A stretch of DNA of 57,041 nt from Candidatus Avimonas narfae (lineage in GTDB: Bacteria; Bacillota; Clostridia; Oscillospirales; Acutalibacteraceae). Each line of letters opens with the position of its first letter. Position 1 is the first letter of the stretch. The stretch covers positions 1 through 57,041 of the forward strand of contig CAJFNR010000046.1 of NCBI GenBank assembly GCA_904395335.1, written 5' to 3'. Positions 25,570 through 32,724 of the stretch are shown here, piece by piece. The translations under genes and the position numbers were made by a program. The notes under the pieces were generated by a model, which was given only the letters and a program-made list of their open reading frames with translations, did not search any database and was not told where the DNA came from.

Positions 25570-25896
25570 GTGCTGAAAATTCGCCTCAAAGAGCTGCGCG
25601 AAAAAAAAGGGATCTCTCAATATAAGCTGGCGTCCGACCTGGGCGTATCCCAGTCCACAGTAGGCATGTGGGAAAGCGGAAATAACCGGCCTGAAGCAGC
25701 AACGCTGGCCGCGCTGGCGGATTATTTTGAAGTCTCCGTCGATTATCTGCTGGGACGACAACCGCCTTCCACGCTGGACCGAAAGCTGGAGGGGGTGGAT
25801 TTTGCCCTGTACGGCGAAGTCCATGACCTGTCCGACGAAGAAAAGCAGGATATTCTCGATTATATCCGCTTTAAAAAAGCACAGCGCAAGCCGTGA
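25570..25896 (+). CDS. Xre-family repressor of the Xre/ImmA module
   Basis: A 108-residue regulator. Residues about 2-62 form a Cro/CI HTH (LREKKGISQYKLASDLGVSQSTVGMWESGNNRPEAATLAALADYFEVSVDYLLG). The C-terminal 45 residues are acidic then basic (DLSDEEKQDILDYIRFKKAQ), as in many phage- and ICE-type repressors. A GTG start was chosen because GGGGAG is eight bases upstream; an ATG two codons earlier sits too close to it. The promoter carries a palindrome repeated at the divergent small-gene promoter. The ImmA-like protease gene lies about 600 bases downstream and may inactivate this repressor. Confidence 0.85.
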   Translation: MLKIRLKELREKKGISQYKLASDLGVSQSTVGMWESGNNRPEAATLAALADYFEVSVDYLLGRQPPSTLDRKLEGVDFALYGEVHDLSDEEKQDILDYIRFKKAQRKP

Positions 25897-25906
25897 CCTG
25901 TTCGAT

Positions 25907-25940
25907 GGCGCCCCGCAGGGAACCCTCCTGCGGGGCGTGC
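25907..25940. terminator. Hairpin between convergent xre and small gene
   Basis: CGCCCCGCAGG (25909-25919) pairs perfectly with 25927-25937. It lacks a strong T run on either side but separates two convergent genes by only 46 bases. Confidence 0.6.
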
Positions 25941-25942
25941 CA

Positions 25943-26140
25943 TTATTTGCGGCAGTCCCGGCTGAGCATGCCCAAGGAATACAGCAGGTCGCTTTCCATC
26001 TCCTCCAACAACGCCATGCGCCGCCCGTCATCCGGATCCCGTGTCACCCTGTATTGAAAGGCCGCCCTTTTCCTACGCTCTTGTACGGTATCCAGGCAAT
26101 GCTCGTACTCGCCCATCAATTCCTTCAGCGTCCTGTTCAT
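25943..26140 (-). CDS. Small charged protein of unknown function
   Basis: A 65-residue helical protein (RTLKELMGEYEHCLDTVQERRKRAAFQYRVTRDPDDGRRMALLEEMESDLLYSLGMLSRDC). GGGGAACAAAA precedes the ATG. It is the second gene of a two-gene unit read leftward from the promoter at 26371-26399. Small coiled proteins of this kind are common in phage- and ICE-derived regulatory regions, but I cannot assign a family. Confidence 0.65.
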   Translation of the reverse strand: MNRTLKELMGEYEHCLDTVQERRKRAAFQYRVTRDPDDGRRMALLEEMESDLLYSLGMLSRDCRK

Positions 26141-26161
26141 TTTTGTTCCCCTTTCTCCCCA

Positions 26162-26341
26162 TCAGCGTCCCCGCATATCCCGCCATCTTTGAGCGGACCT
26201 CTGACGGCGGAATTGTTCGATATCCCCTTCCCGGGGGCACCAATCCCCCGGCCACAGGCAGTGGCCGGCACTGTTGTTCCGCCAAGGACAGCGATCCAAC
26301 GGACAGTAGTCTCCCAGCATTTCCTTGGTTTTCCTTTTCAT
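26162..26341 (-). CDS. Small cysteine-containing protein of unknown function
   Basis: A 59-residue protein with four cysteines in CPLDRC and HCLWPGDWC arrangements, followed by a basic Arg/Gln-rich tail. The spacing would allow a small zinc site, which is inference. GGAGGGG lies before the ATG; six more upstream codons are open but not needed. It is the first gene after a consensus promoter whose start region carries the ATCAT-N5-ATGAT operator, so it is probably repressed by the Xre protein encoded at 25570-25896. Confidence 0.6.
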   Translation of the reverse strand: MKRKTKEMLGDYCPLDRCPWRNNSAGHCLWPGDWCPREGDIEQFRRQRSAQRWRDMRGR

Positions 26342-26353
26342 CAGCGCCCCTCC

Positions 26354-26399
26354 AATCATTTTATATGATTATTATAGCCGCTTTTCAGGGTCTTGTCAA
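26354..26399 (-). promoter_or_regulatory. Consensus promoter with operator, for the two small genes
   Basis: Minus-strand TTGACA (26394-26399), 17-base spacer, TATAAT (26371-26376). Immediately downstream, AATCAT-TTTAT-ATGATT (26354-26370) repeats the operator core ATCAT-N5-ATGAT seen at 25532-25546. Confidence 0.8.
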
Positions 26400-26434
26400 C
26401 ATTTTAAATGATTTTATAAAATGGCTTTTTCGGC

Positions 26435-26463
26435 TTGCATTTTATCGTCCTGCATGTTATAAC
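26435..26463 (+). promoter_or_regulatory. Promoter of the ImmA-like gene
   Basis: TTGCAT (26435-26440), 17-base spacer, TATAAC (26458-26463), about 45 bases before the GTG. Half-site ATGAT occurs at 26408-26412, but no full operator is seen. Confidence 0.6.
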
Positions 26464-26507
26464 GGTTTTGTGAATTTTTTTCTATTCTGTAATAAGATGG
26501 TGATGTC

Positions 26508-26903
26508 GTGGTCCTGAGCGAACTTTATCAGCTGGCGGAAGATAATCGGATTGAAATCGATTATTTCCCCATGAGGCAGGCGGTCTCCCTCTCTCTGCCG
26601 GAGGGGTTTATCGCCATGGACGTGGATAAGCTGATGGACACGGCCGATGAAAAGGCCTGTTTGGCCCACGAAATGGGGCACTGCCTTACCGGAAGCTTCT
26701 ATAATATTTACAGCTCCTGCGACATTCGAAGTAAGCGGGAGGCCTGCGCCCAGCGCTGGGCCATCCGCCATCTGGTTCCTACCCAGGAACTGGCAGAGGC
26801 CGTGGAGGCAGGCTTTACCGAGCCCTGGGAGCTGGCGGAGTATTTCGGCGTTCCCGAACCGTTGATTCGCCAGGCGGAGGAGCTGTATGCCTGTACCCAG
26901 TAG
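26508..26903 (+). CDS. ImmA/IrrE-family metallopeptidase
   Basis: A 131-residue zinc-peptidase-type protein. The HExxH motif is in CLAHEMGHCLTGSFYN near residues 51-66, and the conserved downstream block SKREACAQRWAIRHLVPTQEL follows. ImmA-type enzymes cleave Xre-family repressors (ImmR in ICEBs1) and IrrE-type ones cleave DdrO; both roles suit a gene beside an Xre repressor. The GTG start has only a weak GGTGAT ahead of it. Length is typical of the short ImmA-like proteins. It is transcribed away from the two small genes. Confidence 0.88.
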   Translation: MVLSELYQLAEDNRIEIDYFPMRQAVSLSLPEGFIAMDVDKLMDTADEKACLAHEMGHCLTGSFYNIYSSCDIRSKREACAQRWAIRHLVPTQELAEAVEAGFTEPWELAEYFGVPEPLIRQAEELYACTQ

Positions 26904-26934
26904 CCCTCTTCCCGAGTACGGTCCGGCATATCAC

Positions 26935-26966
26935 AAAGCGGCGGGGCAAAGCCCCGCCGCTTTTCT
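26935..26966. terminator. Bidirectional terminator
   Basis: AAAGCGGCGGGGC (26935-26947) and its exact reverse complement (26951-26963) with a three-base loop and T run, between the convergent ImmA and Xre genes. Confidence 0.85.
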
Positions 26967-26974
26967 GCTTCTTT

Positions 26975-27373
26975 TTAACGGTTTTGAGGATGCGTTTCCC
27001 GAAAATGGGTCAGCGACAGCGCGATTAGCTGAAAGATATGATCCTGCTCCCTGGGCAGAAGCCCGGTCAGGGCTCTGCGGATCTGCTCCAGCGTTTCACC
27101 TTCCTCCGGGATACAGACGGACGCAGGGTCCATGTAGGGATCCAAAAGTCGCTTAGGCGGGATAGCTAGGCCGTTTCCCAAGGCTTCCAATACATCGAGC
27201 CGCGGGACGATTTTCTTCCGCTCAATACGCCCGATCTCATTGACGCTCAAACCGCACAGATCCGCCACGTCCTGCTGCGACAATTTCCGTTTTTCTCGGA
27301 TCGTTTTCAGGTTGTGTGCCAGTATCCGGCACAGTCTGCGCGTCTCCTCCCGCAAATACTCCTGTTGTTTCAC
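26975..27373 (-). CDS. Second Xre-family regulator
   Basis: A 132-residue protein with a charged N-terminal helix, a Cro/CI HTH at about 20-80 (HNLKTIREKRKLSQQDVADLCGLSVNEIGRIERKKIVPRLDVLEALGNGLAIPPKRLLD) and a short C-terminal helical region (EQIRRALTGLLPREQDHIFQLIALSLTHF). GGAGGAG six bases before a GTG decides the start, six codons inside the longest frame. Only nine bases separate it from the terminator shared with the ImmA gene. Targets are not evident; it may antagonise the Xre at 25570. Confidence 0.82.
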   Translation of the reverse strand: MKQQEYLREETRRLCRILAHNLKTIREKRKLSQQDVADLCGLSVNEIGRIERKKIVPRLDVLEALGNGLAIPPKRLLDPYMDPASVCIPEEGETLEQIRRALTGLLPREQDHIFQLIALSLTHFRETHPQNR

Positions 27374-27564
27374 CGCCGTCTCCTCCTGCACTCTTTTTGC
27401 AATCAGTCTAACAGGAGAGAACAGTGTCCACCACCAATTCGTATGGGGAACGCTGCCGTTTGAAAAGAGAGAGGCGGTCTTTCTGCAAATAATCGTGAAT
27501 TATGGAAACAAAACGACCCTTTCGGCTGTCAAATATAGGGGGCTGCGTGCCGGCACAGGGAGTT

Positions 27565-27621
27565 CCCACCAAAAAAGGAAGCGGTCCACGATAAACGTGA
27601 ACCGCTTCCTTTTTTGGTGGG
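27565..27621 (-). terminator. Terminator of the tRNA operon, reaching into the tRNA-Val 3' end
   Basis: Arms 27565-27585 and 27601-27621 are exact 21-base reverse complements, with an inner CACG/CGTG pair. The arm nearest the tRNA covers the CCCACCA end of tRNA-Val, so the primary transcript can fold the acceptor 3' end into the terminator. Confidence 0.85.
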
Positions 27622-27691
27622 CGCAAACGGACTCGAACCGCTGACCTCTTGCGTGTGAAGCAAGCGCTCTAACCAGCTGAGCTATGCGCCC
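27615..27691 (-). tRNA. tRNA-Val (CAC)
   Basis: A 77-base cloverleaf read on the minus strand including encoded CCA. Acceptor GGGCGCA/TGCGCCC; anticodon stem CTTGC/GCAAG with loop TTCACAC giving anticodon CAC; T loop TTCGAGT. Last gene of the Met-Glu-Val operon. Confidence 0.96.
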
Positions 27692-27709
27692 ATAACGCAG
27701 CAAGCTGCG

Positions 27710-27784
27710 TGGTGACCCGAACGGGAATCGAACCCGTGTTACCGCCGTGAAAGGGCGGTGTCTTAGCCGCTTGACCATCGGGCC
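27710..27784 (-). tRNA. tRNA-Glu (TTC)
   Basis: A 75-base gene with encoded CCA. Anticodon stem CCGCC/GGCGG, loop CTTTCAC giving TTC; T loop TTCGATT. Acceptor GGCCCGA/TCGGGTC with one G-T pair. Confidence 0.96.
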
Positions 27785-27838
27785 GCGTCTGCGCTCCCGG
27801 CTGGGAGCGCTGCCTCCTTCGCCGGACAGCAAAGAAAG

Positions 27839-27915
27839 TGGTAGCGGTAGTCGGAGTCGAACCAACGACACTGCGGGTATGAACCGCATGCTCTAGCCAA
27901 CTGAGCTATACCGCC
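27839..27915 (-). tRNA. tRNA-Met (CAT), probably elongator
   Basis: A 77-base gene with encoded CCA. Anticodon stem TGCGG/CCGCA, loop TTCATAC giving CAT. A G-T pair closes position 1-72, and the body resembles Gram-positive elongator tRNA-Met; a tRNA-Ile with modified CAT is less likely. Confidence 0.92.
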
Positions 27916-27945
27916 ATGGGATGTCCGCTCAAAGGAACGTTGACT

Positions 27946-27975
27946 ATTATATAGTATCCCACAGGGATTTGTCAA
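27946..27975 (-). promoter_or_regulatory. Promoter of the tRNA Met-Glu-Val operon
   Basis: Minus-strand TTGACA (27970-27975) and TATAAT (27946-27951) with an 18-base spacer, about 30 bases before tRNA-Met. Confidence 0.85.
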
Positions 27976-28179
27976 TACATAATCTCCGGCGAAACGCCAA
28001 ATTTTTCTGCACGCAGCGCCAGGCCCTCCGCCCCCTTTATCCACCCGAAAAATCCGGGTTTCTTCCCTTTCCGAAAGCCGGATTTTGTGATAAGCTAGTA
28101 GATGGGGATGTCCCCGCTCTCCGCCGCATATAGTGGAGGTAGACTGACGATGCGGCAGCGAAGGAAAGGAGCCTTTTAT

Positions 28180-28692
28180 ATGAGTAAATTTATTGAAATA
28201 TCCCCTCAGGAGCTGGAGGGAAACGTCTTTCAGCGCATCGGGCGGCAGTGGATGCTCGTCACCGCCGGCACCCGTGAAAAATTCAATACCATGACCGCCA
28301 GCTGGGGTGGACTAGGCGTGCTGTGGAATGCGGAGGTCAGCATGATCTTTGTCCGCCCAGAACGCTATACCTACGAATTTCTGGAAAGAGAAACGGATTA
28401 CTCCCTGTCCTTCCTCGCCGAAGGGCACCGGCAAGCCCTGCAGTTCTGCGGCAGCCGTTCGGGAAGAGATGTGGACAAAGTGAAAGAAACCGGTCTGACT
28501 CCTGCTTTTGACGCCGCTGTCCCCTATTTTGCCGAAGCGGAGATCTCGCTCATCTGCCGTAAGCTGTACTATCAGGATCTGGATCCCTCCCATTTCCTTG
28601 ACCCCGCCATCGCAGGAAATTACCGCAACGCCGGCCTGCACCGCATGTATGTGGGAGAAATCCAGAAGGTACTCAAAAGAATGGAGCGCTGA
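28180..28692 (+). CDS. Flavin reductase-like (FMN-binding split barrel) protein
   Basis: A 170-residue protein of the flavin reductase domain family: WMLVTAGTREKFNTMTASWGGLGVLWNAEVSMIFVRPERYTYEFLE is the characteristic FMN-binding start, followed by YSLSFL and GSRSGRDVDKVKETGL. The family includes NAD(P)H:FMN reductases and flavoredoxin-like proteins; the electron partner is unknown. AAAGGAG lies before the ATG, and a longer upstream frame is not needed. It stands alone with a hairpin downstream. Confidence 0.88.
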   Translation: MSKFIEISPQELEGNVFQRIGRQWMLVTAGTREKFNTMTASWGGLGVLWNAEVSMIFVRPERYTYEFLERETDYSLSFLAEGHRQALQFCGSRSGRDVDKVKETGLTPAFDAAVPYFAEAEISLICRKLYYQDLDPSHFLDPAIAGNYRNAGLHRMYVGEIQKVLKRMER

Positions 28693-28732
28693 CTATCGCC
28701 CCCAAAGCTCTCCGGACACGGACAAATTTCGC

Positions 28733-28770
28733 ACGGAAACCGGCGCGGCTTTCGCCGCGCCGGTTTCCGT
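28733..28770. terminator. Perfect hairpin between convergent genes
   Basis: Arms 28733-28749 and 28754-28770 are exact over 17 bases with a TTTC loop. It separates the flavin reductase and MATE genes. T runs are missing, so termination would rely on stem strength. Confidence 0.6.
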
Positions 28771-28816
28771 TACGTTCGGGTCTTCCCTGCCGGCTGCAGA
28801 AACTTTTCCCATGCGT

Positions 28817-30190
28817 TTATGACTGTGCCGGTACCTCTTCAGAGGGTACAACCGCATCCGGCCTTTGCAGCTCACGGCGCAGTTTCAGGAGAATGACCGC
28901 CGACAAAATGGCGGCAAGCACGGCGGTTCCCGCGAAATTCATCCAGATTCCCGTCAGACCCAGCGGCCACAGCGCCCCTATCAAAATCACAGGGAAAATC
29001 AGCGCTGTGGAAACCGAAATCAGGGAAGCCGGTATCGGCTTTTCAATTGCCAGCATATAGCTTTGCGTGGCGAAGGAAAACCACCGCGTAACATACGTAA
29101 GGCTAAAAAGCTGGAGAGCCCCCACCGAAATGCTCAGGATTTCTTGGCCGGCTTCGGCCATAAACAGTTTGGTGATCTGCTCCGGGAACAGTGCAATTAC
29201 AAACACCGCCAGGAGGGAAACTATTCCGCTGGCAACAAAACAGCAGCGCTCGATGGCCCGCACCCGGGAAAACTTTTGCGCGCCCCAGTTATACCCGACA
29301 GCTGGCTGAAGGGAATCGCACATGCCATACAGCAGCGGCTGAATGAATCCCTCCGCAAACATCAGAATGCCATAGACCGATACGGCGGCCTCACCTCCCA
29401 GGCGCACCAGGATCGCGTTCATCAAAATAGACGTCACCCTGCCCGCAATATTGTTCAAGAAGTTGGGGCTTCCACAGGCGACGATCTGCCGTACCATACC
29501 CATTTTGAACTGCGGCCTGCAGAATCGGAGCAACGCTTTTCCCCGGAAAAAGGGGATAAAAGCGATAACGGCACAAATAAACATACTGGAACAGGTGGCT
29601 AAAGCCGCCCCCCAGATCCCGAAGTGGAATACACCGAGGAACAGGAATTCCAGCACGCCGCTTAAAACGGACATACCGATATTCATCAGCATACTGCCGC
29701 GGATGAAGCCACAGATGCGCAGGTAGTTATCCACGGCAAAAATGATGGTGGTTACCGGGGAGCAAAGCGCGTACACCCTCATGTACTGCACCGCCAAATC
29801 GGCAAATTCCCCCTCGGCTCCCATCAACTGAATCAGCAGCGGGGCCGCCGCAAACAGGACGCCGCCGATCAGCACGCCGGTAACAACGATCATAATGCAG
29901 GAGCAGGTAAACAGGTTGTTGGCTTTTTCCCCTTCCTTCTTCCCGAAACAGACGGATATGGGGACGGCAGAACCGACACCGATCAGGTCGGCCAGCGAAA
30001 AGTTGATGATGACAAACGGCATGGCGAGGTTGAGCGCAGCAAAGGCGGTCTCGCCCAGGAACCGGCCTACAAAAACGCCGTCAATCGTTTGGTAGAGCGC
30101 AGAAGCCAGCATGCTAACCGCCCCGGGAATGGCGGCAAGAAAAAAGAGCTTCAGCGGCGATGTCCTTGAAAATAAAGCGGTGGAATTCAT
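28817..30190 (-). CDS. MATE family multidrug efflux transporter
   Basis: A 457-residue inner membrane protein with about 12 helices in two similar halves. The N-terminal half includes KLFFLAAIPGAVSMLASALYQTIDGVFVGRFLGETAFAALNLAMP and the second half VRQIVACGSPNFLNNIAGRVTSILMNAILVRLGGEAAVSVYG and LLYGMCDSLQPAVGYNWGAQ, all typical of MATE/NorM-DinF transporters, which export cationic drugs by Na+ or H+ antiport. Its gene lies about 130 bases downstream of a marR gene on the same strand and is probably in its operon, so the drug-responsive repressor likely controls it. Confidence 0.92.
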   Translation of the reverse strand: MNSTALFSRTSPLKLFFLAAIPGAVSMLASALYQTIDGVFVGRFLGETAFAALNLAMPFVIINFSLADLIGVGSAVPISVCFGKKEGEKANNLFTCSCIMIVVTGVLIGGVLFAAAPLLIQLMGAEGEFADLAVQYMRVYALCSPVTTIIFAVDNYLRICGFIRGSMLMNIGMSVLSGVLEFLFLGVFHFGIWGAALATCSSMFICAVIAFIPFFRGKALLRFCRPQFKMGMVRQIVACGSPNFLNNIAGRVTSILMNAILVRLGGEAAVSVYGILMFAEGFIQPLLYGMCDSLQPAVGYNWGAQKFSRVRAIERCCFVASGIVSLLAVFVIALFPEQITKLFMAEAGQEILSISVGALQLFSLTYVTRWFSFATQSYMLAIEKPIPASLISVSTALIFPVILIGALWPLGLTGIWMNFAGTAVLAAILSAVILLKLRRELQRPDAVVPSEEVPAQS

Positions 30191-30323
30191 AGGTATTTAT
30201 TTTTTCCTCCCCAAGAATTTTTGCAGTTGAACGCAGGACTTTTCCATGTTCATAGGGCGTTTCGCGCGCCTATCGGATTCCCTGACAGCCTCCAGCCGCC
30301 CCGGCGCATTTCCATGGCCGGGT

Positions 30324-30797
30324 TCAGCGACATGTGCGATCCTCCGGCAGCGACGGATCCATTAAGTGGAGAGCCGCCTGCAGCAGCTTTATATATTTTT
30401 GCGTCAGCGCCAGAAGGGCACTCCGTTCCTCTTTCTGCAGCCCGCGAAATGCCTTTTGCTCTGCAAGTATCAAAGGCAGGATGACGGTTTCCGTCAATTC
30501 CCTGCCTGTTTCCGTCAGGGCCACCCGTTTGTTCTTTCTGTTTCCGGGGATTTCCTCCAGTACCAGGAGCCCTTGTTTTTCGAGATTTTTTAAGGCTGAA
30601 TTGATGGTCTGCGGGGAATAGTGCCAGACGGAACAGATTTCCTTCTGCGTAAGAGCTTCGCTCTCATAAAGCGAATACAGGAGCCAAAGATTGGCATCGG
30701 AAAGGCCATGCTGTTTGGCATACAAATGGTAGGTTTCGTCCATTTCCTTGTATATTTGATTGAATACCGCAAGCTCTCCAAAGGTAGGCTTTTCCAC
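30324..30797 (-). CDS. MarR family transcriptional repressor
   Basis: A 157-residue winged-helix regulator. The helix-turn-helix is in LTQKEICSVWHYSPQTINSALKNLEKQGLL (about 52-80) with the wing LEEIPGNRKNKRVALTETG (about 81-99), and long dimerisation helices on both sides. AAAAGGGGG lies six bases before a GTG, which is favoured over the ATG that abuts it. Two ATCCG-N4-CGGAT sites overlap its own promoter at 30813-30858, so autoregulation is likely. It precedes the MATE efflux gene. Confidence 0.9.
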   Translation of the reverse strand: MEKPTFGELAVFNQIYKEMDETYHLYAKQHGLSDANLWLLYSLYESEALTQKEICSVWHYSPQTINSALKNLEKQGLLVLEEIPGNRKNKRVALTETGRELTETVILPLILAEQKAFRGLQKEERSALLALTQKYIKLLQAALHLMDPSLPEDRTCR

Positions 30798-30812
30798 AAG
30801 CATCCCCCTTTT

Positions 30813-30858
30813 ATCCGAAATCGGATTGTATTATAATCCGATAACGGATTGTTGTCAA
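30813..30858 (-). promoter_or_regulatory. Consensus promoter with two MarR-type operators
   Basis: Minus-strand TTGACA (30853-30858), exactly 17 bases, TATAAT (30830-30835). ATCCGTTATCGGAT (30836-30849) fills the spacer and ATCCGATTTCGGAT (30813-30826) covers the transcription start; the centres are 23 bp apart, about two helical turns. Confidence 0.88.
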
Positions 30859-30939
30859 GAAGCGGATTTCCTGTTTTTTCACGCCCTTTTATTGTGTCTT
30901 GCTCAGCGTACATTGGTAGCGTAAAGGATTTAAAAAAGA

Positions 30940-30995
30940 ACAATAAAAAACACTATGCAAACGGCGATTCCGTTCGCATAGTGTTTTTTCCCTTT
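30940..30995 (-). terminator. Intrinsic terminator of the ASKHA-fold gene
   Basis: Arms 30945-30958 and 30976-30989 are exact over 14 bases and an inner AACGG/CCGTT extends the stem; on the minus strand a T run closes it. Confidence 0.85.
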
Positions 30996-31061
30996 TACGG
31001 TGCCTCCACTATCCGATTTCCCGGATCGCGCGCCGTCAAGGACGGTTTGCCACCGGTACAA

Positions 31062-32447
31062 TCAGCGAATCTCCGGCAGGCTGGCCGCCGCCACAGACTG
31101 ACCCACCCGGCGGATCTTCTCATCCGGCAGATGCAGCTCCATGCCGGCGGCGTCGGGGTATTCCTCATTCAGCACACGGCGCGCTTCGGCGATAACGATA
31201 TCGCCGCCCTCGCCAGACATGACGCGGCCCAGCAGCAGGACATGGGCAATATCGTAATAGGCGGCATAGTAGGCCAGCTCATGACCCAGATACACGCCGA
31301 TGGAACGGTAGATATCCCGGGCACTTTCGCTGCCCTCGTTCATGGCTGCCTGCACTACCTTGAGCTTCTCAGCAGGGGAGAGGCTCTCCTCCAAGGTGAT
31401 GCCGGCGCGGGGAGCCAGCTTGATGACGCTGTCCTGGGAGAAATATTTGACGCCGCAGCCCTTGTCGCCGGACCACTCGTCCACCATGGCGTCCTCCTGC
31501 AGATCCACCGGCGCAAAAGCCAGCTCATTGAGCCATCCGGTGATGTTGCCGTCGGCGTCCACATAACCGGCCGCCTCGGAGGTACCCATGGCAATACCCA
31601 GGATGCGGTTCTCTTCCAGGCTCATAGCGCCGGCCAAAGCGGTGACGTCGCCGTCGTTGGCCACCTCCAGCGGAATGTCGCCCAGCTCCTTGGCGGCACG
31701 GATATAGATGTCCTTCACCTTCTGGTCGAATAGATCCCGGGGCACCTTATTGAACAGGGAAGCCACCATGGTCCGGTTGTCCACATAGATACCGGCGGAG
31801 GAAACGCCGATGGCGTCCACCCGAGGCATTTTGGAAGCGGCGGTTTTAAAAGCGGACACGATGCCCTCATAATGATAATCGGGATTGTCGTTGGTTTTGG
31901 GATGCCAGACCACCTCTTCGGAATAAACCGGCACGCCGTCCACCACAGCGGACACCTTGCGGTCGCTTCCGCCGGCGTCGAAGCCGATGCGGCAACCGTC
32001 CAGATGGCGGCCTACCGGGGCGGTCATGGACTTCTCCTCCGGCGCGGCGGACAACGGCAGGCTCTCTACCACGAAGTCGCACTCATACACACGGCCCATA
32101 AACTCGGCGTCAAACTCCCGGGATCCGCCGGGCTTGTAAGCGTCAATGATCGTCTGACCCAGCGCCTCGTCGCCGCAGATCATTACTTTCCAGCCGCCGT
32201 AGGCCCACAGCAGCATCTTGACCGTGCGGTCCACATAGACGCGGTCCGCATCCGCCTTGTCCGGGGTGCCGTGGATGCGGCAGCGGCGCACCGCCACCTG
32301 ACCCTGGTTGCGCTCCACCGCGATGACGATCTCCTTGCCGCCGGCAGCGGATTTCTCAAACGCGCGGGTAAAAGCGGACATGGGGATAAAACCCGGGTCC
32401 AGCTTGGGAATATTTTTGATGTTGACCTCAATACCGTAAACGTTCAT
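31062..32447 (-). CDS. ASKHA-fold (ROK/BadF-like) ATPase-sugar kinase-like protein of unknown substrate
   Basis: A 461-residue protein. The first 150 residues are an N-terminal region without a motif I know. From about residue 165 an actin/hexokinase-type fold begins with the phosphate-1 loop CRIGFDAGGSDRKVSAVVDG; AIGVSSAGIYVDN and EVANDGDVTALAGA resemble the ROK kinase catalytic DGxxxA segment, and LGIAMGTSEAAGYVD is the phosphate-2 loop. No ROK zinc-binding cluster is obvious. AGGAGG precedes the ATG; an upstream extension is rejected. Its own promoter and terminator make it monocistronic. Substrate unknown. Confidence 0.8.
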   Translation of the reverse strand: MNVYGIEVNIKNIPKLDPGFIPMSAFTRAFEKSAAGGKEIVIAVERNQGQVAVRRCRIHGTPDKADADRVYVDRTVKMLLWAYGGWKVMICGDEALGQTIIDAYKPGGSREFDAEFMGRVYECDFVVESLPLSAAPEEKSMTAPVGRHLDGCRIGFDAGGSDRKVSAVVDGVPVYSEEVVWHPKTNDNPDYHYEGIVSAFKTAASKMPRVDAIGVSSAGIYVDNRTMVASLFNKVPRDLFDQKVKDIYIRAAKELGDIPLEVANDGDVTALAGAMSLEENRILGIAMGTSEAAGYVDADGNITGWLNELAFAPVDLQEDAMVDEWSGDKGCGVKYFSQDSVIKLAPRAGITLEESLSPAEKLKVVQAAMNEGSESARDIYRSIGVYLGHELAYYAAYYDIAHVLLLGRVMSGEGGDIVIAEARRVLNEEYPDAAGMELHLPDEKIRRVGQSVAAASLPEIR

Positions 32448-32509
32448 GGGGTTGCCTCCTTTTTTCACGTCCCGGACATCGGAAACGTCCGGCCTCTTAT
32501 CCATGTTCC

Positions 32510-32537
32510 ACTATAGCAAAAACCAGGGAAATTGCAA
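32510..32537 (-). promoter_or_regulatory. Promoter of the ASKHA-fold gene
   Basis: Minus-strand TATAGT (32510-32515) with TTGCAA (32532-32537) 16 bases upstream. A CCGGAC/GTCCGG inverted repeat lies in the leader at about 32472-32492. Confidence 0.55.
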
Positions 32538-32724
32538 AGCCGGTTTGTCTGGATTGGCTGTTAAGGTAAATTTTACGTCCGTTTCTGCACCGTTGTATAA
32601 ATTGTCCCCTACCGCTGGCATGATCGCCCGTCCCGGCGCATATACATGCGTTACGAGCCGCCGAGAAGAGAGGGAGTGCGGCCAACGGAGAAAGCGGCAG
32701 AGTGCGGAAAGGAATGGACGACAA

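Noticed and set aside
25500-27700. Intact prophage or integrative element beside the tRNA genes
   Set aside because: There is an Xre/ImmA switch next to tRNA genes, but no integrase, no duplicated tRNA 3' end and no structural genes are present in the window.
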